This document shows, piece by piece, positions 32,504 to 38,985 of a DNA stretch of 64,000 nucleotides. Source of the DNA: Macrostomum hystrix (lineage: Eukaryota; Platyhelminthes; Macrostomidae); assembly GCA_950097015.1 (NCBI GenBank), contig CATNEN010000024.1, positions 1,679,501 through 1,743,500 on the forward strand. The letters run 5' to 3'. Under the pieces are notes generated by a model. That model was given only the letters and a program-made list of their open reading frames with translations, had not been told where the DNA came from and did no database searches. A program made the translations under genes and the position numbers. Position 1 is the first letter of the stretch; every line of letters begins with the position of its first letter.

Positions 32504-34011
32504 GCAGGTGTACAGCCTGGCCGGAGACAAGGCCATCGGCAGGCTCATGGCCGAGTACAAGCGTCGCAAACTGGCGCACAGTCTGCCTCCGCCGGCTGCT
32601 CCGCCTGCGCACGCTAGGCAGCACGGCACCGCGTCAAATGCCTCATCCGCTTCATCTTCTGCATCTGCGGCTGCTGCTCTGTCCAGTAACATTTCCATGA
32701 ATTCAGACAGTCAGCAGCACCAACAGGTTGGTGTCTTATTACTAGCTTTATACATTGGTGCAAATTTGTTTCTCAATCGGCGTTTATTTAGGGTGTGTTT
32801 ATCAATCGGTGTTTATTTAGAGTGTGTTTCTCAATCGGTGTTTATTTAGAGTGTGTTTATCAATCGGCGTTTATTTAGAGTGTGTTTATCAATCAGCGTT
32901 TATTTAGGGTGTGTTTATCAATCGGTGTTTATTTAGAGTGTGTTTATCAATCGGTGTCTGTTTAGAGTGTGTTTATCAATCGGTTTTTAGGGTGTGTTTA
33001 TCAATCGGTGTTTATTCAGAGTGTGTTTATCAATCGGTGTTTATTTAGAGTGTGTTTATCAATCGGTGTTTATTTAGGGTATGTTTCTCAATCGGCGTTT
33101 ATTTAGAGTGTGTTTATCAATCGGTGTTTATTTAGAGTGTGTTTATCAATCGGTGTTTATTTAGAGTGTGTTTATCAATCGGTGTTTATTTAGAGTGTGT
33201 TTATCAATCGGTTTTTATTTAGGGTATGTTTCTCAATCGGCGTTTATTTAGAGTGTGTTTATCAATCGGTGTTTATTTAGAGTGTGTTGATCAATCGGTG
33301 TTTATTTAGAGTGTGTTGATCAATCGGTGTTTATTTAGAGTGTGTTGATCAATCGGTGTTTATTTTGAGTGTGTTTATCAATCGGTATTTTTAGAGTGTG
33401 TTTATCAATCGGTATTTTTAGGGTGTGTTTATCAATCGGTGTTTATTTAGAGTGTGTTTAGTAATCGGTGTTTATTTAGAGTGTGTTTATCTATCGGTGT
33501 TTATTTAAGGTGTGTTTCAATTTGTGTTTGTAAAGACACAACAATGGGCTGCAATGGACTGGCAGCTATCGTGAAGTAGGCAGCGGGTATTTGAAGCATC
33601 CCGTGATCTCCCCCCCCAGGGGAAAAATAGCGTGCTGTTTCTGCTGTTAAAATCTTCCCATGCCCAAACGAATCTGGCATTGCCAATCTCCGTCCCGCCA
33701 AGGTGCAGGCTGAGCAGGCCGCCTCCCTGTTGCGCGACTCGGACGCCCGGCTGGCCAGCCTGGCTGGAATGATTAGTCAGCTGCTGCGGCCTGTCCTGGC
33801 CATGCCTGACGAGGCCTTCTCGGCCTGCCTGCCCGCCATCGCCAGCCAGATGGCCCTGTTAATCGCTGGAGCCGAGGACCGGCCGCTGCGGGACCTGCTG
33901 GGACGGTACGCTGACAAGCTGGCCGCCTGTTTCAGCTTCGCGCCCAGCTGCTTGAATCCGACTGTGGTGGCGATGTCGGCGGCTATTGACGGTGACGAAG
34001 ATAAATCCTAA
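6548..34011 (+). CDS. ARFGEF3: ARFGEF3/BIG3-like protein, 11-exon gene (whole span)
   Basis: Exons: 6548-6982, 8886-8969, 13163-13918, 16599-17013, 22705-23412, 25677-26461, 28001-28843, 30105-30396, 30983-31381, 32074-32726, 33703-34011. They sum to 5679 nt, giving 1892 residues, and every junction is phase-consistent. Human ARFGEF3 is about 2177 residues, and the order of conserved blocks is collinear: LQ-VEVM at the exon 1/2 junction, LLYPP and SPAGLLRLAGP in exon 3, NADAVY and APDCWPHVLR in exon 5, ADRLFDDA and DVFQAFLGTDSTQ in exons 6-7, LGCSCLRHFL in exon 8, AGDKAIGRLMAEYKRRK in exon 10, and the MPDEAF helix pair in exon 11. ARFGEF3 is a BIG-family relative whose Sec7-like region (exons 4-5) is degenerate; in mammals it acts on secretory granules and binds prohibitin. 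I see no classical Sec7 glutamic finger, so exchange activity is doubtful. A polyglutamine run is unique to this copy. The family is recalled from memory, but the match is extensive. Confidence 0.9.
7060..7200. repeat. 16-bp minisatellite in ARFGEF3 intron 1
   Basis: Unit gagactatggagagat with a gcagagat variant, about 8 copies. It is the inverted relative of the 15/16-bp array at 9272-9680 on the other side of exon 2. Confidence 0.9.
7262..8708. repeat. Purine-rich 16-bp minisatellite, about 90 copies, ARFGEF3 intron 1
   Basis: Unit gaggaaggggtgagat with ag/at and taagg variants. The + strand is almost entirely A, G and T with long purine runs, so the complement gives long spurious minus-strand ORFs of proline, serine and leucine. 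The + strand carries many donor-like gtgag sequences. Confidence 0.95.
8886..8969 (+). CDS. ARFGEF3: ARFGEF3 exon 2
   Basis: An 84-nt exon coding 28 residues (VEVMRLLLDMVC...), phase 0 at both ends, between acceptor ttattcag and donor gtcagt. The VEVM start after exon 1's LQ is the same junction sequence as in human ARFGEF3. It is too short for ordinary ORF lists. Confidence 0.85.
9272..9680. repeat. 15-bp then 16-bp pyrimidine-rich minisatellites, ARFGEF3 intron 2
   Basis: 9272-9500 has about 15 copies of ctgtctcatctctcc; 9500-9680 has about 11 copies of a 16-bp form ctgtctcatctccgca. They are reverse-complement relatives of the 16-bp array in intron 1. The array ends directly against the condensin-G-like fragment. 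Confidence 0.93.
9683..10006 (+). pseudogene. Condensin subunit G (NCAPG)-like HEAT-repeat fragment inside ARFGEF3 intron 2
   Basis: About 100 codons with coding character, ending at TAA 10004-10006. The block NYLDEFLLKPHDAQ plus TIVRFRIAQL resembles the NCAPG pattern FLLK...A-x-S...VRFRV, followed by a D-x-I and LADK segment and, after a glycine/serine insertion of about 30 residues, VRICAAHV, which resembles the family's VRIQAVLAL. No other NCAPG exon is visible in the window, and it does not fit in phase as an ARFGEF3 exon. I read it as a captured gene fragment. It could be an alternative ARFGEF3 exon, but the human protein has no counterpart. The NCAPG match is from memory and short. Confidence 0.45.
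10135..12660. repeat. 25/26-bp minisatellite, about 100 copies, ARFGEF3 intron 2
   Basis: Unit starts gaatcgcccaaagaatcgtc and ends ttaga; a 26-bp variant has ccccaaaacatcttc in the middle. Rare variants (tgaatatcccctta at about 10920 and again at 11928) show a segmental duplication of about 1 kb within the array. Repetitive ORFs on both strands are artefacts. Confidence 0.95.
13163..13918 (+). CDS. ARFGEF3: ARFGEF3 exon 3
   Basis: Codes residues 174-425, phase 0 at both ends (acceptor gtctctcag, donor gtgagc). Contains AAKATLTQLLQ, LLWRRLCPCLVSLL, the LLYPPVQMRAPALRAMRPLL block and SPAGLLRLAGPK, all collinear with human ARFGEF3. A glycine run of about ten near the middle replaces a serine-rich linker. 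Confidence 0.9.
14035..14735. repeat. 20/24-bp minisatellite, ARFGEF3 intron 3
   Basis: Unit gagagctttcggtttctgtt, with or without an inserted gcta, about 30 copies; it degrades at the 3' end into looser ggtttctgttgagat copies. Confidence 0.93.
14937..15430 (+). mobile_element. Partial SINE-like element with its 3' tail amplified into a 43-bp array
   Basis: 14937-14995 (gtgctcaggagtc... cagaattg... tcgctgg) matches the distal part of the element at 16107-16390. The following part (gggtct... atgcccacagtccacctgcaaa) corresponds to that element's gggtct... ttgcccgcagccctcctgcaaat, and is repeated about 10 times with a 43-bp period to 15428. The expansion therefore appears to have begun from the element's end. 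Confidence 0.6.
16047..16106. repeat. (GACT)n microsatellite
   Basis: About 14 copies of the tetranucleotide ctga/gact, directly abutting the SINE-like element that follows. Confidence 0.95.
16107..16390 (+). mobile_element. SINE-like dispersed element with (ATT)n tail, ARFGEF3 intron 3
   Basis: A segment of about 265 bp plus a 3' (att)n tail, present again in inverted orientation at about 29740-29985 (shared: gggccaaccggcacagtgag-like start, tgcctgacgatgagaaagtc, gtgctcaggagtcagcg, gggtctagtgtcacc, ttgcccgcagccctcctgca). A simple-sequence tail at the same end in both copies suggests a retroposed SINE or a truncated non-LTR element. Confidence 0.6.
16599..17013 (+). CDS. ARFGEF3: ARFGEF3 exon 4
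   Basis: Codes residues 426-563 plus one base; acceptor gcgcgcag, donor gtgaga. Contains LRYLAVDLMHTLL and DEQLQAFSSDFC, the latter matching human LQNFASTFCSG just before the Sec7-like region. An alanine/serine-rich low-complexity linker separates the two. Confidence 0.88.
17030..20475. repeat. 23/24-bp minisatellite, about 145 copies, ARFGEF3 intron 4
   Basis: Unit is ttctgtttaatcctagtcta plus atcc, with tttatcc (23-bp) and ggttagtcc variants. Between about 19110 and 19620 a 47-bp dimer is repeated regularly. The sense strand mimics a 3' splice site (branch-like tctaatc, pyrimidines, then ag). Confidence 0.95.
20476..20900. other. Non-repetitive stretch of ARFGEF3 intron 4
   Basis: AT-rich single-copy-looking DNA between two arrays. 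I see no gene or element in it. Confidence 0.4.
20903..21835. repeat. 32-bp minisatellite, about 29 copies, ARFGEF3 intron 4
   Basis: Unit contains gtgtagattctagaatatgc followed by atttctaggaaa. It includes the palindromes ttctagaa and atgcat. The sense strand repeats an acceptor-like atttctag. Confidence 0.95.
22225..22590. repeat. 20-bp minisatellite, about 17 copies, ARFGEF3 intron 4
   Basis: Unit gtttctggttgttgtgggga with ggaaa variants, ending about 115 bp before exon 5. Several open frames across it are artefacts. Confidence 0.93.
22705..23412 (+). CDS. ARFGEF3: ARFGEF3 exon 5 (degenerate Sec7-like region)
   Basis: Codes residues 564-799. The acceptor is placed at aagaccaggcag (ends 22704) after a clear pyrimidine tract because upstream of it the reading frame meets a TGA and because this choice keeps phase with exon 4. 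Contains LNADAVYFASLW (human LMNADSLYTAAH), LLCTSRAWLREIY, GLQIAALLAGRLGL, and APDCWPHVLR at the donor. This corresponds to the divergent Sec7-like region of BIG3; no catalytic glutamate loop is recognisable. Confidence 0.87.
23440..23925. repeat. 22-bp minisatellite, about 19 copies, ARFGEF3 intron 5
   Basis: Unit gcgacagggtgagaatgggg plus aa, with gggtaa variants. It begins 30 bp after the donor of exon 5, and the first part (ggcaggagaatg) is a looser relative. Confidence 0.93.
23926..24210. other. Non-repetitive stretch of ARFGEF3 intron 5
   Basis: AT-rich, single-copy-looking; nothing recognisable. Confidence 0.4.
24212..25612. repeat. 29-bp minisatellite, about 48 copies, ARFGEF3 intron 5
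   Basis: Unit ttcactggctgataaggatg followed by tgttcctac; variants ctcactagc, tgcac and aagaatg occur in recurring short blocks. It ends about 65 bp before exon 6. Confidence 0.95.
25677..26461 (+). CDS. ARFGEF3: ARFGEF3 exon 6
   Basis: Codes residues 800-1061; acceptor atttcag, donor cag/gtagga. Contains KVVAALVSAADRLFDDA (human KVVLTLSTQADRLFEDA), FNMHEAALKPVEWLLGLELCDADTQDQL, SGWRPVFAAL and DVFQAFLGTDSTQ. Reading on past 26461 enters the intron repeat and yields a long spurious ORF. Confidence 0.92.
26528..27140. repeat. 23-bp minisatellite, about 26 copies, ARFGEF3 intron 6
   Basis: Unit tcactcaccataccagcaac followed by tgc. Open frames through it (LLTHHTSNC repeats) are artefacts. Confidence 0.95.
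27147..27181. repeat. Near-perfect inverted repeat between two arrays
   Basis: Arms of 17 bp (27147-27163 and 27165-27181) with a one-base loop and one mismatch. It sits exactly between the 23-bp and 20-bp arrays. Confidence 0.85.
27196..27790. repeat. 20-bp minisatellite, about 30 copies, ARFGEF3 intron 6
   Basis: Unit gttacatggttactctcatg with a tcccatg variant that creates ccatgg. The period is exact through the whole array. Confidence 0.96.
28001..28843 (+). CDS. ARFGEF3: ARFGEF3 exon 7
   Basis: Codes residues 1062-1342, phase 0 at both ends (acceptor ttctcccag, donor gtggga). It starts VLASALVDCVLCLLRYV, then an acidic linker (DDDSDTDSESEEAE), then LCLPALRHLAAAAALLGDMARMP matching human LCLPALDYLRRC. 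The C-terminal half matches the HEAT-like region before VGCSC. Confidence 0.9.
28860..29220. repeat. 37-bp minisatellite, about 7 copies plus decayed flank, ARFGEF3 intron 7
   Basis: Unit contains tagcaatccattctattcct and cacccatgggata. The core ctagcaatccat also occurs in arrays at 34.5 and 38.2 kb and just before exon 7 (27963). Confidence 0.9.
29735..29990 (-). mobile_element. SINE-like dispersed element, inverted copy in ARFGEF3 intron 7
   Basis: The reverse complement of the element at 16107-16390, with the AT-rich ATT-type tail now at the low-coordinate end (29740-29758). The internal sequence gtgcattgcacg-type flank differs, and the end near 29985 diverges. Confidence 0.6.
30105..30396 (+). 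CDS. ARFGEF3: ARFGEF3 exon 8
   Basis: Codes residues 1343-1439 plus one base; acceptor gaatcgcag, donor gtcagt. The LGCSCLRHFLISSTPYLSAELW segment matches human VGCSCIRYVLVTAGPVFTEEMW, and AGLQLSWEPLLSLG and MYQLARQLFLLE follow in order. Confidence 0.9.
30445..30935. repeat. 28-bp minisatellite, about 17 copies, ARFGEF3 intron 8
   Basis: Unit gttgggaatccgatatagga followed by taaagact; edge copies carry tgaatcccagatggg instead. It fills most of the intron. Confidence 0.94.
30983..31381 (+). CDS. ARFGEF3: ARFGEF3 exon 9
   Basis: Codes residues 1440-1572. Contains RGLLAQQLLLQTVGEL, LECYNLSSQFDQRPGLKFLLQKA (human LDSYRTAREFDTSPGLKCLLKK) and ANMYKQA (human ANLYRQS). The donor is placed at ctcg/gtgctg (31382): weak, but the only nearby one that keeps phase with exon 10. 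Without splicing the frame runs through the 12-bp repeat to a stop at 32127. Confidence 0.82.
31426..32052. repeat. 12-bp minisatellite, about 52 copies, ARFGEF3 intron 9
   Basis: Unit aacacaacagca with a gtaaat variant. No stop occurs in four or more frames, so long ORFs appear on both strands (NTTANTT repeats on the + strand). I treat it as intronic because splicing it out restores the ARFGEF3 frame. Confidence 0.9.
32074..32726 (+). CDS. ARFGEF3: ARFGEF3 exon 10 with polyglutamine tract
   Basis: Codes residues 1573-1790; acceptor caacgcag, donor caacag/gttggt. Contains YLIGHVMSVLVHTYLDLL and AGDKAIGRLMAEYKRRKLAHSLP, matching human AADKTISKLMTEYKKRKQQHNLS closely. Before the latter is a glutamine run encoded mainly by CAG at about 32448-32508, interrupted by one lysine. 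The human protein lacks this run. Confidence 0.9.
32448..32508 (+). repeat. CAG microsatellite coding polyglutamine
   Basis: About 20 glutamine codons (CAG/CAA) with one AAG interruption, in frame within exon 10 of ARFGEF3. Antisense and shifted frames read leucine, cysteine or serine runs. Confidence 0.93.
32755..33520. repeat. 29-bp minisatellite, about 26 copies, ARFGEF3 intron 10
   Basis: Unit gtgtgtttatcaatcggtgt followed by ttatttaga. The sense strand repeats an acceptor-like gtttatttag. Confidence 0.94.
33703..34011 (+). CDS. ARFGEF3: ARFGEF3 exon 11, C-terminal exon
   Basis: Codes residues 1791-1892 and the stop TAA (34009-34011). Acceptor cccgccaag. The block RLASLAGMISQLLRPVLAMP then DEAFSACLPAI and PLRDLLGRYADKL matches the last helices of human ARFGEF3 (ILPDQTFTALQPAV, QAVREWLGRVG). 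An acidic DGDEDKS tail is specific to this protein. Confidence 0.9.
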   Translation: MQAEQAASLLRDSDARLASLAGMISQLLRPVLAMPDEAFSACLPAIASQMALLIAGAEDRPLRDLLGRYADKLAACFSFAPSCLNPTVVAMSAAIDGDEDKS

Positions 34012-34361
34012 AAAGGGCCGTTTTTGGGTGTCAACAACTCGTCAGTTTCTATTGATTTCCATTGAAAAGTTTAATTCTTCATAGTTTTTTCTTTGAGCTC
34101 TGAGGTCGAGAGTTCGAAACTTGGCCCTAAAAAAATCTTGTTATTTAGCGAGAAACTTAATTGCCCAGTAGTGCTTCAGTTCACCCAACTGTACCTAGAT
34201 AGATATTACACCTACCCCATTTGATGCTGGTACCCATGTTAAAACAGCAGGATGGACTGAATCAATGAGGGCTTTAAGCTTGAGATTCGAACTCTCGACC
34301 CTTTGTCATAACTCCGAAGCTCTAACGATTGGGCTACAAACAGCCAAATGGGTGCAATAAA
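34012..34361 (+). other. ARFGEF3 3' UTR with polyadenylation signal
   Basis: AATAAA at 34356-34361 is the first hexamer after the stop. Most of this UTR is a SINE-like element (34085-34340), so the transcript would end in element sequence. Confidence 0.45.
34085..34340 (-). mobile_element. tRNA-headed SINE-like element with two opposed B boxes
   Basis: On the minus strand from 34340, gtagcccaatcgttagagc resembles a tRNA A box and ggtcgagagttcgaatctc a B box. The body (cattgattcagtccatc..., gggtaccagcatcaaatgggg) matches the element at 57305-57765. A second B-box-like stretch with the same 15-nt core ggtcgagagttcgaa lies at about 34101-34115 on the + strand, so the element is bounded by inverted tRNA-like parts. 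Confidence 0.55.
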
Positions 34362-34521
34362 AATACTATCAACGCATTCATGAGCCACAATTGTATTTCT
34401 ACTACTCTAGCATTAGCTGGTGTAGAAATGTTGAGTTTGTATGACAAACGCGCCTCCAGTCCATGGACTAGACTATTAGCTGTACGTGCAGCAACCAAAG
34501 CAAACACTGTATTTGTTTGCT

Positions 34522-34948
34522 AGCAATCCATCACGGCATAGGCTAGCAATCCATAACAGCATAGGCTATCAATCCATCACAGTATAGGCTAGCAATCCAG
34601 CACAGTATAGGCTAGCAATCCATCACAGCATAGGCGACTAGCAATCCATAACAGCATAGGCTAGCAATCCATCACAGTATAGGCTAGCAATCCATAACAG
34701 CATAGGCTAGCAATCCATCACAGTATAGGCTAGCAATCCATAACAGCATAGGCTAGCAATCCATCACAGCATAGGCTAGCAATCCATCACAGTATAGGCT
34801 AGCAATCCATCACAGCATAGGCTAGCAATCCATAACAGCATACGCTAGCAATCCATAACAGCATAGGCTAGCAATCCATCACAGCATAGGCTAGCAATCC
34901 ATCACAGTATAGGCCAGCAATCCATCACTGTATAGTCTAGCAGTCCAT
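34522..34948. repeat. 23-bp minisatellite, about 18 copies
   Basis: Unit ggctagcaatccatcacagc followed by ata, with cataac and agtat variants. The same family makes the array at 38167-38982. Confidence 0.94.
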
Positions 34949-35444
34949 AATCCAAATCATCCAGAAAATATAGGCCGTTGGATAATGTGTGATTTGTGTC
35001 TCTCTGTCCATCTGGATTTCACATGATTTACAGATAATGGTATTAAAAGTATTATTATTATGTAGATTAGTTATCGGAACCAGCCTAGTCCGCAGTCACA
35101 ATCTGTTTATGGTGTAGTTGCACCAAATATCCTTTTAGCATAATCCACTACAGTGTCATCATGCACTCTTGTGTTTTTGTTTAACATGCCAGACATTTTC
35201 AACTTGCAAGCGATCTAAATTAAGATTTCTTCAATGATTTTTTGTTTTCTCTTTAACAAAGTACAAACTACTTCGATCGCTTCTTTTTATTGTTGAGTTT
35301 TATTTCATTTCCACTCTGTACACAGCTGTTGTCGAGCTTTTTAAGTTCCTCTTAAAATGGAATTAATCTCAAAATTACTTTGTTGTTTGGTGTGGAAATT
35401 CAATGAAAGTTTCTCATATGTTACACTACCAAATTTATGAGTTA

Positions 35445-35745
35445 AATTGTGAGTCTCACTGAGATCTATGGACTGATTTGTGAGTCTCACTGAGATCTAT
35501 GGACTGATTTGTGAGTCTCACTGAGATCTATGGACTGATTTGTGAGGCTCACTGAGATCTATGGACTGATTTGTGAGACTCACTGAGATCTATGGACTGA
35601 TTTGTGAGTCTCACTGAGATCTATGGACTGATTTGTGAGTCTCACTGAGATCTATGGACTGATTTGTGAGTCTCACTGAGATCTATGGACTGATTTGTGA
35701 GACTCACTGAGATCTATGGACTGATTTGTGAGGCTCACTGAGAAT
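35445..35745. repeat. 31-bp minisatellite, about 9.5 copies
   Basis: Unit gtgagtctcactgagatcta followed by tggactgattt; the inner tctcactgaga is a near-palindrome. Confidence 0.94.
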
Positions 35746-36600
35746 TTTTCGACCCCCAGAAGACTCTATACCAAGTTAGGGGGTTCGCTGCTAGTCTATG
35801 AACAGTTTTTTTAACTTGCAATCGCAAATTACATCATTTCTGAGATATTTTTAATACTGTAAAATCAATAACTGATATTTATTTATTAATTAAATATTAA
35901 AAGCTTTTAGCCTTGCTGACTGGCCGTTCAGCGTTATTGTCAATGTTTTAGCTACTTTGTTGATGCATTTTATCCGTGTGTGTTCGCCGTCTTCTTAAAG
36001 TGAAAATTTCCAATTATAAACTTTATTCTATTCCATATTATCGTCTGGTGTACGTTTCCTATCTACAAGCTAAACAGGTTCTGTACCGTACAATCCTCAG
36101 AATATTTTTTCTTGTTATTTATGTCGGTGTTTTGACCTCGTTTTTCCTAATTTAATTATTTGTGAAATTATTACTATTGAAGATACTCCGCCATCTCATC
36201 CAAAATTAAACAAATAAATTAGAAATATACTCGTATATGTAACTATATATCACAACAAGTTGCATTACTGACTTCCCTGTGTGTGCAGTACTGTCTACCA
36301 ACTATTCTGAGTTAACAATTTCGTTATATTGTTATTTTCTCTGCATTTTTAACGCTGATCTTACACGCATTGATATTCAAGAAAATGCAAAAAAAGTTAA
36401 TTATGACCTGTACTATAGCTTTCTTGCTGTCGCACTTAAAATGTATCCTTTCTGTATCCTATCCTCAGTTTCCACTAATGATCACGATCCTTAGCTCAGG
36501 AAGGCATCGGGTTCACTGTGAATGATTGAAGAAATCTAATTAAAGCGAATTTCTAGTTTTTTTATTAACTGCAGAGCATCTGACAGCTGAGGCCAGATCT
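35746..36600. other. AT-rich intergenic DNA between ARFGEF3 and the GPCR
   Basis: No gene with coding character. A 71-codon + strand ORF at 36279-36494 has AT-driven composition and was not called. Confidence 0.4.
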
Positions 36601-36639
36601 TGAGATGGGGTGGGGTGGGTACCAGGGACCAGTCCCGGT

Positions 36640-37022
36640 TGATGATTCGAAAAATGGGTTTATTTTTTGTTTCAAATATTCAAAATCCCGCAATGAAGTG
36701 TAGCCTATGCACTAGTGCGTCGGTCGGTTGTGATCCTCCAACATTTTCTGCTTTCCATTGGCGTAGATTTTATAATGCTTCGCAAATTATTGCCTGATTG
36801 AGTGCATTATTACAAACGATGATAAAAAAGGAAAATGACAATCAACTACTGGACTGCAAAGCTAGTGTAGAAATTTCTCAATTAAGAATAGCAAACATTT
36901 AGACATTATGCTAAAAACCGATGTAGTGCAATATTGAGGAGTGAGGGGCCATTGTTCTGTGATTGAATCGAAAATGCAATTGCGTGTCATGACAGGGTAG
37001 CTATGCATAGGCTAGCAATCCA
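36640..37022. repeat. About 385-bp direct duplication, copy 1
   Basis: This segment, beginning cccggttgatgattcg and ending ctatgcataggctagcaatc, recurs nearly identically at 37792-38185. The copies flank the 20-bp array. Differences are a few indels (for example a 4-bp agca change after aagaatag). Confidence 0.92.
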
Positions 37023-37791
37023 TCACAGTGGACAACGAAGGGAGATGGACAAAAGTGCCTGTTGGCTGGCTGAAAAAGAGAGTCAGAAAAACAACTAGAA
37101 TGAGTGTCAGAGAGTCAGAGTGTCAGAGGGAGAGTCAGAGTGTCAGAGGGAGAGTTAAAGTGTCAGAGGGAGAGTCAGAGTGTCAGAGGGAGAGCCAGAG
37201 TGTCAGAGGGAGAGTCAGAGTGTCAGAGGGAGAGTCAGAGTGTCAGAGGGAGAGTTAGAGTGTCAGAGGGAGAGTCAGAGTGTCAGAGGGAGAGTCAGAG
37301 TGTCAGAGGGAGAGTCAGAGTGTCAGAGGGAGAGCCAGAGTGTCAGAGGGAGAGTCAGAGTGTCAGAGGGAGAGCCAGAGTGTCAGAGGGAGAGTCAGAG
37401 TGTCAGAGGGAGAGTCAGAGTGTCAGAGGGAGAGTTAGAGTGTCAGAGGGAGAGTCAGAGTGTCAGAGGGAGAGTCAGAGTGTCAAGGGAGAGTCAGAGT
37501 GTCAGAGGGAGAGTCCAGAGTGTCAGAGGGAGAGTCAGAGTGTCAGAGGGAGAGTCAGAGTGTCAGAGGGAGAGTCAGAGTGTCAGAGGGAGAGTCAGAG
37601 TGTCAGAGGGAGAGTCAGAGTGTCAGAGGGAGAGTCAGAGTGTCAGAGGGAGAGTCAGAGTGTCACAGGGAGAGCCAGAGTGTCAGAGGGAGAGTCAGAG
37701 TGTCAGAGGGAGAGTCAGAGTGTCAGAGGTAGTGTCAGAGTGTCAGAGGGAGAGTTAGAGTGTCAGAGTGTCAGAGGGAGAGTCAGAGTGT
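37023..37791. repeat. 20-bp minisatellite, about 35 copies, with 85-bp unique leader
   Basis: Unit agtgtcagagggagagtcag. The leader 37023-37110 (ggacaacgaagggagatgg...) is repeated almost exactly at 41430-41508, also as the leader of a 20-bp array, so the leader-plus-array is a transposed or converted block. Confidence 0.94.
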
Positions 37792-38185
37792 CCCGGTTGA
37801 TGATTCGAAAAATGGGTTTATTTTTTGTTTCAAATATTCAAAATCCCGCAATGAAGTGTAGCCTATGCACTAGTGCGTCGGTCGGTTGTGATCCTCCAAC
37901 ATTTTCTGCTTTCCATTGGCGTAGATTTTATAATGCTTCGCAAATTATTGCTGATTGAGTGCATTATTACAAACGATAATAAAAAAGGAAAATGACAATC
38001 AACTACTGGACTGCAAAGCTAGTGTAGAAATTTCTCAATTAAGAATAGAAAGCAGACATTTAGACATTATGCTAAAAACCGATGTAGTGCAATGTTGAGG
38101 AGTGAGGGGCCATTGTTCTGTGATTGAATCGAAAATGCAATTGCGTGTCATGACAGGGTAGCTATGCATAGGCTAGCAATCCATT
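37792..38185. repeat. About 385-bp direct duplication, copy 2
   Basis: The second copy of the segment at 36640-37022. It leads directly into the 23-bp array, as copy 1 leads into a single remnant unit (37010-37026). Confidence 0.92.
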
Positions 38186-38982
38186 ACGGCATAGGCTAGC
38201 AATCCATCACAGGCTACGCTAGCAATCCATCACAGCATAGGCTAGCAATCCATCACAGGCTAGGCTAGCAATCCATCACAGGCTAGGCTAGCAATCCATC
38301 ACAGGCTAGGCTAGCAATCCATCACAGGCTAGGCTAGCAATCCATCACAGGCTAGGCTAGCAATCCATCACAGGCTAGGCTAGCAATTCATCACAGCATA
38401 GGCTAGCAATCATCACAGGCTAGGCTAGCAATCCATCACAGGCTAGGCTAGCAATTCATCACAGCATAGGCTAGCAATCATCACAGGCTAGGCTAGCAAT
38501 CCATCACAGCATAGGCTAGCAATCATCACAGGCTAGGCTAGCAATCCATCACAGCATAGGCTAGCAATCATCACAGGCTAGGCTAGCAATCCATCACAGC
38601 ATAGGCTAGCAATCATCACAGGCTAGGCTAGCAATCCATCACAGGCTAGGCTAGCAATCCATCACAGGCTAGGCTAGCAATCCATCACAGGCTAGGCTAG
38701 CAATCCATCACAGGCTAGGCTAGCAATTCATCACAGCATAGGCTAGCAATCATCACAGGCTAGGCTAGCAATCCATCACAGGCTAGGCTAGCAATTCATC
38801 ACAGCATAGGCTAGCAATCATCACAGGCTAGGCTAGCAATCCATCACAGCATAGGCTAGCAATCATCACAGGCTAGGCTAGCAATCCATCACAGCATAGG
38901 CTAGCAATCATCACAGGCTAGGCTAGCAATCCATCACAGCATAGGCTAGCAATCATCACAGGCTAGGCTAGCAATCCAGCAA
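38167..38982. repeat. 19-23-bp minisatellite adjoining the GPCR stop codon
   Basis: Units of ggctaggctagcaatccatc plus aca, and shorter catcacagcata variants, about 36 copies. A block of about 270 bp with the same variant order appears twice (about 38380 and 38730). The array ends three bases from the GPCR TAA, so it would form the start of that gene's 3' UTR. Confidence 0.93.
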
Positions 38983-38985
38983 GTC

